Below, piece after piece: positions 1 to 8,489 of a stretch of DNA of 51,972 bases. Both the position numbers and the translations under genes were made by a program. The first letter of the stretch is position 1. The number at the start of each line of letters is the position of its first letter. The stretch is taken from positions 1 through 51,972 of the forward strand of contig JAQGOC010000262.1 in assembly GCA_028293805.1 (NCBI GenBank), given 5' to 3'. This DNA is from Gammaproteobacteria bacterium (GTDB lineage: Bacteria > Pseudomonadota > Gammaproteobacteria > Steroidobacterales > Steroidobacteraceae). Below the pieces are notes generated by a model. That model saw only the letters and a program-made list of their open reading frames with translations. It searched no databases and had not been told where the DNA came from.

Positions 1-181
1 CAGAGTTAGACAGAACGAAAGATCACGAACCGGCGGACACCTTACAGCAATCCCCCGCATCGTGCAGAAGTTTCGTCGAAAGAGCCTATATCCATGCACT
101 AACGATTGCGTCGGGCGGTGAGAAAGCGCAAGGTGGAGCCGTACAAACGGCGGGGCGCCTGAAGCTGGAGCTTGTTACGCG

Positions 182-601
182 ATGAATCTCAGTCTGGTCG
201 ATGCTTTTGGTAAATTCGGCGCAAAGCCGACAAATCGGCTGCGGGCGTTGTCCGCCATGGCGGCCGACGGAGCGATGGTCATCAACTGTGCGCAGCCGCA
301 ATTCGGGCACCCGGCCAAGGGAGTCCTGCGCTACGAGGACAAGCTCTCGCGTGAATCGCCGGACTCCAAGCTCACCGAGCTCCTGGGCCAGCACCTGGCG
401 CTGGCGCGCGATGGCGAACTGCCGATCCGGATGATCGTGACGTCCCTGCCGCCCGCGGGCAGCACCAAGACCGCCCGAAGCTTCCATGTCCGTCCCGATC
501 TCGTGGGGAAATTGGTCAAATTCGACGGCGACCATTACATCATCGACTTCACGCGTCTGCAGGAGCCGCCGGAAATGGCAACGGCGGGCCGTCGGAAGTA
601 A
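182..601 (+). CDS. conserved hypothetical protein of the conjugative element
   Basis: A 139-residue soluble protein with no signal peptide or membrane segment. The N-terminus (MNLSLVDAFGKFGAKPTNRL) and the phrases GVLRYEDKLSR and RSFHVRPDLVGKLVKFDGDH look like conserved blocks, and coding-like GC-rich third positions support a real gene. A GGAG lies about 11 nt before the ATG, slightly far for a ribosome site. I cannot assign a function. It sits alone on the plus strand at the start of the element's conjugation region, next to oppositely oriented small genes. An accessory role in the element is possible but is only inference from position. The 181 bases upstream show no gene. Confidence 0.6.
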   Translation: MNLSLVDAFGKFGAKPTNRLRALSAMAADGAMVINCAQPQFGHPAKGVLRYEDKLSRESPDSKLTELLGQHLALARDGELPIRMIVTSLPPAGSTKTARSFHVRPDLVGKLVKFDGDHYIIDFTRLQEPPEMATAGRRK

Positions 602-608
602 CGGCCGC

Positions 609-1013
609 CTAGGTCTCGCGCCGGAACTCGGCTGTGAGCTTGTAATCCAGGTGCAGGTTGCATGTCTGCTTGCTGGCGTGATCGCGTGCCCGCAAGCCGG
701 CGCAGTCGAGCGCGCCCTCGGTGAGATGCACCGCACCGCCTAACGCCGCAGTCGCGACGCCGCTGAGATCGAAGTGACCGTCGCAATCCGCATAGGGGCA
801 CGGAAAACCAAAAAACGCCCGTGCCGGCGGATGCAACACATGCGACTGGGATGCCGGGGTGGTTGGACCCGTGCCATGGAAGGTGAGGTCGACGCGCAAC
901 TGAGCAACCTTGGGAAACGCGGAGCGCAGTGTCTGGGCGGCGTTTCGATCGCGACGCCAACGCTCACGTCGTTCCTGCCTTGCGGCCTCGGGACTCAAAG
1001 GGGAAAGTCTCAT
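609..1013 (-). CDS. hypothetical protein with a possible metal-binding Cys/His patch
   Basis: A 134-residue protein, basic at the N-terminus (SPEAARQERRERWRRDRNA) and with a central motif FPCPYADCDGHFDL followed later by a Cys-Asn-Leu-His stretch. The spaced Cys and His residues (CPYADCDGH, then DCAG and TCNLH) suggest a small zinc site, but the spacing fits no finger class I can name. Its ATG overlaps the stop of the preceding minus-strand gene by 4 nt (ATGA), so the two are very likely translated together. Function unknown. The similar genomic setting of small zinc-like genes nearby (2169-2426) suggests accessory genes of the integrative element. Confidence 0.6.
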   Translation of the reverse strand: MRLSPLSPEAARQERRERWRRDRNAAQTLRSAFPKVAQLRVDLTFHGTGPTTPASQSHVLHPPARAFFGFPCPYADCDGHFDLSGVATAALGGAVHLTEGALDCAGLRARDHASKQTCNLHLDYKLTAEFRRET

Positions 1014-1192
1014 TTGCCGCTCAATGAGTTGGGATCTTGTGCAGGGGCTCCATCGAGCGCTGGCGTGGGCTCGACGCTGTCCGTTGCAGTAGGCTCACGC
1101 GCAGCCGCGCGTTTCTGCTGCTTCTCCTGCTGCTTGGTCTTCCGTGCAAGTTCTTTCTGCCGTCTGGCGTGATGATAATTCGGCTTGGCCAA
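1010..1192 (-). CDS. small highly basic hypothetical protein
   Basis: A 60-residue lysine/arginine/glutamine-rich protein beginning AKPNYHHARRQKELARK, with a charged helix over about residues 5-35 and a disordered acidic/proline tail. I place the start at TTG (1192) because a perfect GGAGG lies five bases upstream; the alternative ATG at 1216 has no comparable site. It resembles short charged-helix proteins of the MAKPNY/F...KRQRELAKK type that are widespread and uncharacterised. The stop overlaps the start of the next gene (609-1013) by 4 nt, forming a two-gene operon. It may bind nucleic acid, judging only from charge. Confidence 0.6.
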   Translation of the reverse strand: MAKPNYHHARRQKELARKTKQQEKQQKRAAAREPTATDSVEPTPALDGAPAQDPNSLSGK

Positions 1193-1260
1193 AGGGACCT
1201 CCGAGTATGGATGCATTCCACTCTACTCCACTATGTGTCCCACCACAGAAGTAATTCCCA

Positions 1261-1698
1261 ATGAATGCCTACGAATTCACGCTGTCTTTGCGTATTCGCC
1301 ATCCGAATATCGATCCGGCCGAGATCACTCGTGCGCTCGCCATCGAGCCGCAGCACACGTGGAAGGCCGGTGAGCCGCGCCGTGGTCCCGCGGACGAAAC
1401 ACTCGCGGGCGTGTACCGGGAGAGCTACTGGATGGGCCGGCTGACAGAAGGTCCGCAGCTGTCTTCGGACAGCGTGACGGTGGAAACCGTTCTGCTGGAC
1501 ACGCTGGTGCAATTACGGCGTGTGGAGCCCTTTCTGGCGGTTATTTCCGAGGGCGGTGGCGAAGCCGAATTCCACGTCAGCATGTATGCGCGCGAGAACT
1601 TCCGCCTCGAGTTGGCTTCGAGACTGCTGTCAGTGTTGGGTCGCCTCGGAATGGCTGTTGCGTTTGACGTTTACGCGCAGCCGCATGACCCTGGCTGA
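1261..1698 (+). CDS. DUF4279 domain-containing protein
   Basis: A 145-residue cytoplasmic protein. The opening YEFTLSLRIRHPNIDPAEIT, then LAIEPQHTWKAGEPRR, is the characteristic DUF4279 pattern: a strand, a dP.eIT helix, and a W.kG.pr turn. The rest, including EAEFHVSMY near residue 105, fits the family's alpha/beta fold. The family has no known biochemical role; members often lie in accessory and mobile DNA, sometimes near contact-dependent or immunity-type genes. Here it is a single gene with no operon partner, between two minus-strand groups. Family assignment is from sequence pattern only. Confidence 0.65.
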   Translation: MNAYEFTLSLRIRHPNIDPAEITRALAIEPQHTWKAGEPRRGPADETLAGVYRESYWMGRLTEGPQLSSDSVTVETVLLDTLVQLRRVEPFLAVISEGGGEAEFHVSMYARENFRLELASRLLSVLGRLGMAVAFDVYAQPHDPG

Positions 1699-2015
1699 TT
1701 CTTGTCAGCGCCTGCTGCCCGGCAGAGGGGCTTTACACAGCTGCCCGCGGGAAGGGCTACCGATGAGAGGCGCTGCCCGGCAGACGTTGGTCGCGGTAGA
1801 TGCTGTCCGTGGGGCCGGGCGTACCCCCGGCTGAGGCTGCTCGTAACGGCAGGTGCCGTCCGCGCGGGTGCTGGGCGTGACGGGGCCGGTAGTCGCCCGG
1901 GCGCTGCCCCGGGATCGACGTTGCTCGCGGCAGGTACTGTCCTTGCGGTCGCTGTCCCAGTAGACCCTGCCCCGAAATGCTCACACACGCGGCAAGTGAC
2001 TAACCGAGTAACCGG
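1699..2015. repeat. GC-rich gene-poor stretch with imperfect ~45-bp direct repeats
   Basis: This 317-bp stretch holds no gene I trust. Two units match closely: one starting near 1768 (GGCGCTGCCCGGCA then GACGTTGGTCGCGGTAGATG) and one near 1903 (GGCGCTGCCCCGGGATC then GACGTTGCTCGCGGCAGGTA), about 135 bp apart. A third partial unit lies near 1840 (GCTCGTAACGGCAGGTGCCG). Across the first 32 aligned bases after GGCGCTGCCC I count six mismatches. On the minus strand the units would encode related proline/glutamine-rich peptides, so a decayed low-complexity coding tract is an alternative. No open frame there has convincing start signals. Confidence 0.45.
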
Positions 2016-2165
2016 TCAGCGTGCTCGTCCGTGCGTCCCGAGTTGCCGCTTGAGGGAGGCCACCTGGGCTCTGAGGCCGGCATTCTCCGCCTTCGAGTCG
2101 TTCCAGCGCTTCGCAAGGTAGAGCGCGACTCCCGCCAGGCACGCAATCACTGTGTCGATGAGCAT
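2016..2165 (-). CDS. 49-residue membrane-anchored coiled-coil protein
   Basis: A short open frame reading MLIDTVIACLAGVALYLAKR, then a charged helix (WNDSKAENAGLRAQVASLKR) and a basic tail. That gives one N-terminal membrane segment followed by a heptad-like coiled coil, a layout also seen in small phage spanins and conjugation accessory proteins. It starts only 3 bases after the stop of the minus-strand gene 2169-2426, so it is probably the second gene of that operon. No good ribosome site is visible apart from translational coupling. Function unknown. It is below the usual length cut-off of gene finders, so treat it as probable. Confidence 0.5.
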   Translation of the reverse strand: MLIDTVIACLAGVALYLAKRWNDSKAENAGLRAQVASLKRQLGTHGRAR

Positions 2166-2168
2166 CGC

Positions 2169-2426
2169 TTACTTCTGCGGAACGTCGGGTGGTTCTGAGG
2201 TGTCCACCAGCTGTGGCTTGGCCGTAACAAGACCCATTCCGCGCGCTGGCGGTGTCCCCGATTCGTGAGCCGCGAACGCTCGCAGGCAGGCCGGAGAACA
2301 GGCTATCGCAGGCGGATCCTGATCATCGATGGCCCCTAGATTCGGATGCCTGGTGATCTGGTAGTGCGCTTTGGGCCGGCGGCCATCCTCGTGTCCGATG
2401 TCGCGCTCGCAAACATCGCACGTCAT
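2169..2426 (-). CDS. small zinc-ribbon-like hypothetical protein
   Basis: An 85-residue protein with a Cys-x2-Cys pair at its start (MTCDVCERDIGHEDGRR) and a second pair Cys-x3-Cys (ACSPACLRAF) about 45 residues later. This is a plausible four-cysteine zinc ribbon. The ATG at 2426 is preferred because GGAAG lies about eight bases upstream; an in-frame ATG at 2495 would add 23 residues without similar support. The tail is proline-rich and disordered. It is followed 3 bases later by the 49-residue membrane protein. No named family recognised; DNA- or protein-binding is inferred only from the cysteines. Confidence 0.6.
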   Translation of the reverse strand: MTCDVCERDIGHEDGRRPKAHYQITRHPNLGAIDDQDPPAIACSPACLRAFAAHESGTPPARGMGLVTAKPQLVDTSEPPDVPQK

Positions 2427-2682
2427 GACGACCACTTCCTGTGGAGGATGAAAAGCTCCTGTTTTGCGCCATGCCATGAACTCAAAGTACAGCACTGGCG
2501 CCCCAGGCGCTTGCCATTCGTGACCCCTGCTTCCCGCAGTGGAAGTGGGTGCTCTGCACCAATGGAACTTCTCCTTCGCTAACGCATCTACGGACCTTCT
2601 TTTCTTCGAGCCCCGCGGCCGCGATCCGTCCCTGCCACGACGGCGGTGGCGGTGTCAGCCCTCGGCAGTCGGACGTCGGTGT

Positions 2683-2919
2683 TCAGCCGTCGTCGTGTTG
2701 CAGCGCTTCCCGCCCCAGGTCCTTCACGAAATCGCGTATTTCCTGACGTGTGCACAAATCGAGCTCCAGCAGCGTGCGCAGCAGGCTCTCGAGGTGCGCG
2801 CGCATCGCCGCCGCAAGCATCGTGGGCGGATAGCGCCCGAGCGTCGCGACGAAATCGTTGATCTCGTCCAGACATTCTTCAATCGTTCCGTCGTCCGCTG
2901 TTGCATCTTGAAATGCCAT
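2683..2919 (-). CDS. small hypothetical helical protein
   Basis: A 78-residue acidic, all-helical-looking protein: AFQDATADDGTIEECLDEIN, then a central PPTMLAAAMRAHLESLLRTL helix and a final RQEIRDFVKDLGREAL helix. I start it at the ATG (2919); a TTG at 2958 would add 13 residues. It stands alone on the minus strand, divergent from the ssb gene. No known domain recognised. The amphipathic helices suggest an oligomeric or protein-binding role, but that is inference only. Confidence 0.5.
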   Translation of the reverse strand: MAFQDATADDGTIEECLDEINDFVATLGRYPPTMLAAAMRAHLESLLRTLLELDLCTRQEIRDFVKDLGREALQHDDG

Positions 2920-3111
2920 CGCCGCTCGTCCGTGCTTGCCGAAGGGGTCGATCAACAATACACGATTTTCGCCGCGGGGAAATGTTGCCGCGCCGCGTTT
3001 CGCATTTCTATACGAACACGCAGGCTAACGAGATTCTCTTCTGGGCGGGGCTCATTAGACTGGCTCCCGAGGATTGAGCTTTCCCCAACACCGCACATCG
3101 AGGAGCAACAC

Positions 3112-3555
3112 ATGAACAGTTTCACGCTGACGGCCGTCGGCAATCTGGCCCGTAATCCCGAGCTCGTTGCGAAGGGCGATGCGACCTACGCCCGCTTCTG
3201 CCTGGTGGGAAACGATTACGCCGGCAAGGACGACGAGGGCGCGGCGCGCGAGATCGTGACGAGCCTGTGGTTCGTGGCTTTCGGCGCCCTGGGCGAGGCG
3301 ATTGCCAGGAATTCGCGCAAGGGCGATCAACTGGTGGTCGAGGCGCGGGTCCGAGCCAACAACTGGACCGACAAGCAGGGTGAGAAGCAGTACGACCACT
3401 CGTTCGTCGTGCAGGGATTCCGCTTCGGCGCGCCGGGAAAGACGAAGCGCGAGGAGCGTGAGTCCCGCCGCGAGGAGGAGCCCCGGAAGGACGAGCGGGA
3501 GGCCAATGGAAACGCTGCCGCAGCTTCTCGAAGGGCGGCGGTGGCCGCGACCTGA
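3112..3555 (+). CDS. ssb: single-stranded DNA-binding protein of the conjugative element
   Basis: A 147-residue OB-fold protein. The N-terminal NSFTLTAVGNLARNPEL, the central SLWFVAFGALGEAIA and the strand DQLVVEARVRANNW follow the SSB pattern (a 'n...l.G.l..dPel' opening, then '.v..f...ae....l.KGd.v.veG.l'). The C-terminal third is a charged, low-complexity Arg/Glu linker ending in alanines. It lacks the acidic DDDxPF tip typical of chromosomal SSB, so it may not recruit the same repair partners. The start at 3112 has a good GAGGAG eight bases upstream, which excludes a much longer in-frame extension from 2539. It probably coats the transferred strand during conjugation; the virB operon begins 75 bases downstream. 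Confidence 0.8.
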   Translation: MNSFTLTAVGNLARNPELVAKGDATYARFCLVGNDYAGKDDEGAAREIVTSLWFVAFGALGEAIARNSRKGDQLVVEARVRANNWTDKQGEKQYDHSFVVQGFRFGAPGKTKREERESRREEEPRKDEREANGNAAAASRRAAVAAT

Positions 3556-3630
3556 CCGGTTTCCCAAGACGAAACAGCAGGGACTACAGCACGGAAATGT
3601 CGCGGCAAGCACTGCCAGGGAGTCAGGCTC

Positions 3631-3939
3631 GTGTTCAGACAAACTCGTTTCAATTCAATCACTCTGCCGCTGCAGGCGGCAGCGGCGGCAATCGTTCTGA
3701 GCGTGCCCGGAAGGGTACTCGCGCAGGCCTCGCCCTTCATGACGGGAGCCACCGCGCTACAGACCAACATCCTCGCATGGCTCACGCCGATCGCAATCAT
3801 TCTGGTCATGGTCCTCGGGGCCATGGCGATGGCGGCCCGCCTGTCCTGGGGCTGGTGCATAGGCGCGATCCTGGGAATTGCGATGGCATTCGGCGCGCCG
3901 CAAATCGTCGCCTGGGTGCGCGGCATGTTCGGAGTCTAG
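3631..3939 (+). CDS. virB2: VirB2/TrbC-family pilin of the type IV secretion system
   Basis: A 102-residue precursor with a long N-terminal signal (about residues 1-32, ending VLAQA) and two hydrophobic segments: NILAWLTPIAIILVMVLGAM and the CIGAILGIAMAFGAPQIVAW region. This is the usual VirB2/TrbC prepilin architecture. After cleavage it would form the conjugative pilus. The start is GTG, with a GAG element upstream. It is the first recognisable virB gene in the operon; virB3 follows after 10 bases. Confidence 0.85.
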   Translation: MFRQTRFNSITLPLQAAAAAIVLSVPGRVLAQASPFMTGATALQTNILAWLTPIAIILVMVLGAMAMAARLSWGWCIGAILGIAMAFGAPQIVAWVRGMFGV

Positions 3940-3949
3940 GGAGGTGGTC

Positions 3950-4357
3950 ATGAGCACACGCAATACCGGACTGCGGTCCGAGCCGCTTTTCGTGGGGGCC
4001 ACGAGCCCTCCGATGCGCTGGGGCGTGGCCTACGCGGCCCTCCTTTTCAACCTCGTCTTCACCATGGAGGCCTTCCTGTTGACGAAAAATCTCCTCACGT
4101 TGCTGTTGAGCGCGCCGATTCACGGTATCTGCATGCTCCTGTGCGCGCGCGACGCTCGTTTTTTCGATCTGGTCCTGCTCTGGGGACGTACCCGCATGCC
4201 CGCGCTCCTCGGCAACCTGCGCGTCTGGAAAGCGAGCAGCTACAGCCCGCTGGACATCGATTTGGCCTCCGGCCGGGGTGGGCGCGCGCGTGCCCGGCGG
4301 GCAACGCTCGTAGAAGTGCGCGGGGCACTGAGCTCGAAGGCGGTGCCGTCATGCTGA
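3950..4357 (+). CDS. virB3: VirB3 inner-membrane type IV secretion protein
   Basis: A 135-residue protein whose N-terminus (MSTRNTGLRSEPLFVGATSP, then PPMRWGV) matches the VirB3 pattern of a short polar start, 'PLF.G.TRPpm..GVp' and a hydrophobic hairpin (AYAALLFNLVFTM and LLTLLLSAPIHGICMLLCAR). VirB3 sits in the inner membrane beside VirB4. The ATG at 3950 has a strong GGAGG five bases upstream, so the longer frame from 3878 is not used. Its final codons overlap virB4 by seven bases (ATGCTGA), indicating coupled translation. Confidence 0.85.
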   Translation: MSTRNTGLRSEPLFVGATSPPMRWGVAYAALLFNLVFTMEAFLLTKNLLTLLLSAPIHGICMLLCARDARFFDLVLLWGRTRMPALLGNLRVWKASSYSPLDIDLASGRGGRARARRATLVEVRGALSSKAVPSC

Positions 4358-6804
4358 CCTTAACCCGCGACTCCGCGCTACGAAGAGAGATGACGGCCGC
4401 CCGGCACATTCCGTGTAGCGCGCACGTCTCGGAGCACGTCGTAAAGACCGTCTTTGGAGATTATCTCCAGGTGTTTCGTCTCGGCGGAGCCAGCTTCGAA
4501 AGCGCCGACGATGAGCAGTTGAACGATTGGCACGAGCGCTTGAACATTCTGTGGCGCAACGTGGCGAGCCCTAACATCGCCTTATGGACGCATGTCGTCC
4601 GACGCCGCGAACGTTGGGTCCTGCCGGATGAGCACGCTTGCGGATTCGCCCGAACGCTAGCTGCGAAGTATCGAGAGCGTCTGGCGGGTGAAACGCTCAT
4701 GGTCAACGAATTGTACCTCGCCGTGCTTTATCGACCGGCGGTCGGTATCGCGACGGGCCTCGTAGCGAGGGCACTGTCGAGAACCCAACGGAATGCATCG
4801 CGGCTGGAGCTCGCTGACGCACTGGATGCATGCGAGAAACTGGGGCAGACCGTGCAGGCATCACTTGCCCGCTACGAGCCGGAGCTCCTCGGCAGTTATC
4901 GCGCGCGGAACTTCTGGTGTTCCTCACTGCTCGAGTATCTGGCCATGCTGGTAAACGGCGAGTGGCAGCGCATGCCATTGACGCGTGGACCACTCAACAC
5001 CGCGTTGGCGACCACCCGGCTCTTTTTTGGCACCGAGGCGATTGAGTATCGCACCGCGACCGGCACGCGCGTTGGCGCGATTCTCGGCATCAAGGAATAC
5101 CCCACTCCTACTGTCGTGGGAATGTACGACCGGCTTCTTTCGGCGCCGTTTCCTCTGGTGCTTACGCAGTCTTTCACCTTCCTCTCCAAACCGACGAGCC
5201 AGAGCCTCCTGCAGCGGCAGTTCCATCGAATGGAAAACGCCGGCGACTTCGCGGTCTCGCAGGCCGAGGAACTCAAACACGCGCTCGACGCGCTGACCAG
5301 CAACGAGTTTGTGATGGCTGATCATCACTTTTGCCTGCAGGTGCTCGCTGACATCGCGGAGGATGGCGCGGACGAAGCGGATCCCCGGCGGCTCAAGGGG
5401 CTCAACGATCACATTGCGCTCGCCCGCAACCTGCTCGCTGACACCGGGATGACGGTGGCGCGCGAGGACCTGGCATTGGAGGCGGCGTTCTGGTCACAGT
5501 TGCCGGGCAACTTCGCGCTGCGTCCGCGTAAAGCACCCATCACCTCGCGCAACTTCGCGGCGATGGTGCCGTTTCACAACTATCCGGCGGGCCGACCCTG
5601 CGGAAATCACTGGGGCGACGCGCTCGCCCTGCTTTCGACGAGCGCACATTCGCCCTACTACTTCTCGCTGCATGCAAGCGACCCCACGGATCCCGACGGC
5701 GGCAGCCGCAAGGACACCGGGCATACCTTCATCTGTGGTCCAACTGGCTCCGGCAAGACCGTTTTCATTGGCTTTCTGGTCGCGATGCTGCATCGCCAAG
5801 GCGCGACGCAGGTGATCTTCGACAAAGACCGGGGCCTCGAAGTTCTGGTGCGCGCGCTCGGCGGCGAGTATCTGCCGCTGAAGAATGGCGTGCCGACCGG
5901 GTTCAATCCGCTGCAGCTTCCTCCCACGCCCACTCACCTCGAGTTTCTAAAAACGTGGCTCCATACGCTGGTTCGGCCGGCGGGATGTCTCCTGCTCTCC
6001 GTCCGGGAGGTCGCCGACCTCGAACAGGCATTGCGTGGAACCTTGGCGCTGGACCTGCGCGTTCGGCGGCTGTCGCGACTTATTGAGTTTCTCGACCCTA
6101 CCGACAGCGAAGGTGTGCATGCGCGCTTGGCGCGCTGGTGCGAAGGCAGCCAGGGTGACTACGCCTGGGTGTTCGACAACCCCGAAGATCGCGTGCTACG
6201 AACCCTGACGGGACAGGCCGTGATCGGCTTCGATGTCACCGACTTTCTGGGTAATGAGTCGACGCGGCCGGCAGTCACGCTCTACCTCTTCCATCTGGTG
6301 CGCCAGCTCCTGGACGGCCGGCGCCTGGTCTGCTGGATGGACGAGTTCTGGCGCCTGCTCGCCGACCCCGCCTTCGAGAGCTTCGCCAAGGACGGTCCAA
6401 AGACCTGGCGCAAGTTGAATGGCGTGATGTGCCTGGCCACCCAAAGCGCGAGCGACGTGCTCGACAGTCCCATCAGCCGCACCATCATCGAGCAGACCCC
6501 GACGAAGGTGTTCTTTCCCAACTCGGAGGCCAGTGCCGCGGAATACATTGGCGGTTTCGGGCTCACCCAGCGGGAATTCAAGCTGGTGAAGGAGCGGCTG
6601 GAGCCCGGCTCGCGGATGTTTCTGGTGAAGCAGGGGCATCACAGCGTCGTGTGCCGCCTGGATCTCAAAGGGTTCGACGCAGAGCTGGCGGTCATTTCAG
6701 GGCGTTCGAGCGAAGTGGAGCGCATGCACCGGCTCATGGCAGAGCGAGGTCCCGATCCTTCCAGCTGGCTGCCGCCTTTCATGGAGTTTCACGACGCGGC
6801 CTGA
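4351..6804 (+). CDS. virB4: VirB4 type IV secretion ATPase
   Basis: An 817-residue cytoplasmic ATPase of the conjugation machine. Residues about 20-400 form the CagE/TrbE/VirB4 N-terminal region; the C-terminal half is the RecA-like motor with Walker A GPTGSGKT at 463-470 and Walker B LVCWMDE ending at D664-E665. A later stretch including MCLATQSASDVLDSPISRTI is the conserved motif region near the active site. It powers pilus assembly and substrate transfer together with VirB11 and the coupling protein. The start is placed inside the tail of virB3 (overlap of 7 nt); an upstream in-frame ATG at 4141 would run through most of virB3 and is rejected. Length is normal for the family. Confidence 0.95.
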   Translation: MLTLTRDSALRREMTAARHIPCSAHVSEHVVKTVFGDYLQVFRLGGASFESADDEQLNDWHERLNILWRNVASPNIALWTHVVRRRERWVLPDEHACGFARTLAAKYRERLAGETLMVNELYLAVLYRPAVGIATGLVARALSRTQRNASRLELADALDACEKLGQTVQASLARYEPELLGSYRARNFWCSSLLEYLAMLVNGEWQRMPLTRGPLNTALATTRLFFGTEAIEYRTATGTRVGAILGIKEYPTPTVVGMYDRLLSAPFPLVLTQSFTFLSKPTSQSLLQRQFHRMENAGDFAVSQAEELKHALDALTSNEFVMADHHFCLQVLADIAEDGADEADPRRLKGLNDHIALARNLLADTGMTVAREDLALEAAFWSQLPGNFALRPRKAPITSRNFAAMVPFHNYPAGRPCGNHWGDALALLSTSAHSPYYFSLHASDPTDPDGGSRKDTGHTFICGPTGSGKTVFIGFLVAMLHRQGATQVIFDKDRGLEVLVRALGGEYLPLKNGVPTGFNPLQLPPTPTHLEFLKTWLHTLVRPAGCLLLSVREVADLEQALRGTLALDLRVRRLSRLIEFLDPTDSEGVHARLARWCEGSQGDYAWVFDNPEDRVLRTLTGQAVIGFDVTDFLGNESTRPAVTLYLFHLVRQLLDGRRLVCWMDEFWRLLADPAFESFAKDGPKTWRKLNGVMCLATQSASDVLDSPISRTIIEQTPTKVFFPNSEASAAEYIGGFGLTQREFKLVKERLEPGSRMFLVKQGHHSVVCRLDLKGFDAELAVISGRSSEVERMHRLMAERGPDPSSWLPPFMEFHDAA

Positions 6805-6849
6805 AGGCTCGCGTGCTCGCTTCAATGGCCTGATCAAAAGGAGTCTGTC

Positions 6850-7560
6850 ATGTCCATGCTCGGAAAACGCCTGCTACTTCTATTTGCGACCCTGGCCGCC
6901 GGTTTACCCGCGGCGCACGCGCAATTCGCGGTGGTCGATATCGCCTCGGTGACGCAGCTCATCTCGCAAGTCAAAACCCTGGAGGAACAACTTGCCACGG
7001 CGCGGGCTCATCTCGCGCAGGCGCAAGCGTTGTACCAATCGACAACCGGAGGTCGCGGCATGGAGCGGCTCCTTTCCGGTACGGTGCGCAACTATCTGCC
7101 GTCCGACTGGACCGGCCTGCAGAGCGCATTTCAGAGCGCGGGCGGTTCCTATACCTCGCTGTCCACTGACCTGAGTGCCGCGATCAGCGCGAACGCCGTC
7201 TTGTCCGCCCAGCAGCTTGCCGGCCTGTCCGCCGGGGCGAAGCAACAACTCCAGTCCGCTCGCCAGTCCGTGGCGCTGTCGCAGGTCGTTGCCCACCAGG
7301 CGTTGGCCACGACCAGTAACCGGTTCGCCTCTCTGCAACAACTGGTCGGGGCCATCTCGCAGGCGGGCGATCAGAAGGCGGTCCTGGATCTGCAGGCGCG
7401 GATCGCGGTCGAGGCCGGGATGCTGCAGAACGAACAGACCAAGCTGCAGGTGCTGTACCAAAGCGCCCAGGCGGAAGAATGGGCCAACCAGGAGCGCACC
7501 CGGGAGCGGGTACTAAGTGGCCACGGGCAGTTCAGTACCCGTTTTCAACCTGCTCCTTAG
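6850..7560 (+). CDS. virB5: VirB5/TrbJ-family minor pilus component
   Basis: A 236-residue exported protein with a clear signal peptide (KRLLLLFATLAAGLPAAHAQ, cleavage after AHA-Q). The mature part is a long helical domain with alternating small and Gln-rich residues (QLISQVKTLEEQLATARAHL, then QTKLQVLYQSAQAEEWANQE near the end), typical of VirB5/TrbJ. VirB5 proteins sit at the pilus tip and help contact the recipient. An AAAAGGAG site lies just upstream of the ATG. It follows virB4 by 45 bases and precedes virB6. Confidence 0.85.
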   Translation: MSMLGKRLLLLFATLAAGLPAAHAQFAVVDIASVTQLISQVKTLEEQLATARAHLAQAQALYQSTTGGRGMERLLSGTVRNYLPSDWTGLQSAFQSAGGSYTSLSTDLSAAISANAVLSAQQLAGLSAGAKQQLQSARQSVALSQVVAHQALATTSNRFASLQQLVGAISQAGDQKAVLDLQARIAVEAGMLQNEQTKLQVLYQSAQAEEWANQERTRERVLSGHGQFSTRFQPAP

Positions 7561-7587
7561 GGCCACACGTGAGCGGAGGTACACACC

Positions 7588-8445
7588 GTGGGATTCTTTC
7601 AAACCTTCTGGATCTGGCTCAACGGACAGCTCGCGACCTACATCGGCGCCACGACCGCGAAGGTAGCGGCGACTCTGGAGCCCGCCATCGTGACGTTCGC
7701 AACGGTGTACGTCATGGTATGGGGCTATCTGCAGCTCACCGGAAAGATCGACGAGCCGTTCGTTACAGGGCTGAAGCGGTTGATGACCCTGGCCGTCGTC
7801 CTGGGGATCGCGCTGCATCTGTGGCTGTACAACACGCTCATCGTCGATACGTTCTATCAGGCTCCGAAGCAATTTGCGGCCGCGGTCATCGGCACGGCCG
7901 ATCCGGTGCAGACGATCGATACCATCTGGGAGCGCGGCGGCCGGGTTGCCGGGTTTCTGTGGAGCAACGGGGGTCTCTACTCAGGAGACTTCGGCTACTA
8001 CGTCGCCGGACTGGTCGTGTGGTCCCTGGTGGGAATGCTCTGCGTGTACACCATGTTCCTGATTGCATTGTCGAGCATCGCGCTCGCGGTGCTGCTTGCC
8101 CTGGGGCCGTTGTTCGTTGCAATGCTGCTATTCGACAGCACAAGAAGGTTCTTCGAGGCCTGGATCGCGCAATTGGCGAACTACGCTCTGATCACGATTC
8201 TGACCGTCCTCGTTGCGGCACTGCTGCTGCAGATAGTGGAGTCCTATGCCGACCAGACCGCCGCGCGCGGCGCCGCGATACTGACCGTGGACGCGTTGAA
8301 CATGGTGTTGATCTCCGTGCTCGTGTTTCTTCTGATGCGACAGATCATGCCCATAGCGGCGGCATTGGCGAGTGGCGCGGCACTCAACACTTTCAGCACT
8401 GTGAGCCGTTTCGTGAGCTGGAGCGCACGTCTGGTTCGCCCGTAA
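7588..8445 (+). CDS. virB6: VirB6/TrbL polytopic inner-membrane channel protein
   Basis: A 285-residue very hydrophobic protein with about six predicted membrane segments, among them TLAVVLGIALHLWLYNTLIV, AGLVVWSLVGMLCVYTMFLI, ALAVLLALGPLFVAMLLF and ALITILTVLVAALLLQIV. The family-typical ALGPLFVAMLLF...FFEAWIAQL region lies near residues 170-195. VirB6 forms part of the inner-membrane translocation channel. It starts at GTG with GGAGG nine bases upstream. The downstream lipoprotein gene begins after a 44-base gap. Confidence 0.88.
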   Translation: MGFFQTFWIWLNGQLATYIGATTAKVAATLEPAIVTFATVYVMVWGYLQLTGKIDEPFVTGLKRLMTLAVVLGIALHLWLYNTLIVDTFYQAPKQFAAAVIGTADPVQTIDTIWERGGRVAGFLWSNGGLYSGDFGYYVAGLVVWSLVGMLCVYTMFLIALSSIALAVLLALGPLFVAMLLFDSTRRFFEAWIAQLANYALITILTVLVAALLLQIVESYADQTAARGAAILTVDALNMVLISVLVFLLMRQIMPIAAALASGAALNTFSTVSRFVSWSARLVRP

Positions 8446-8489
8446 TGTGTGCGGCAGAAATTCCACGTCGGCCTGATCATGGAGGAATT

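Noticed and set aside
2539-3111. In-frame extension upstream of ssb
   Set aside because: The OB-fold begins at 3112 with a good ribosome site, and the upstream residues have no SSB similarity and overlap an opposing gene.
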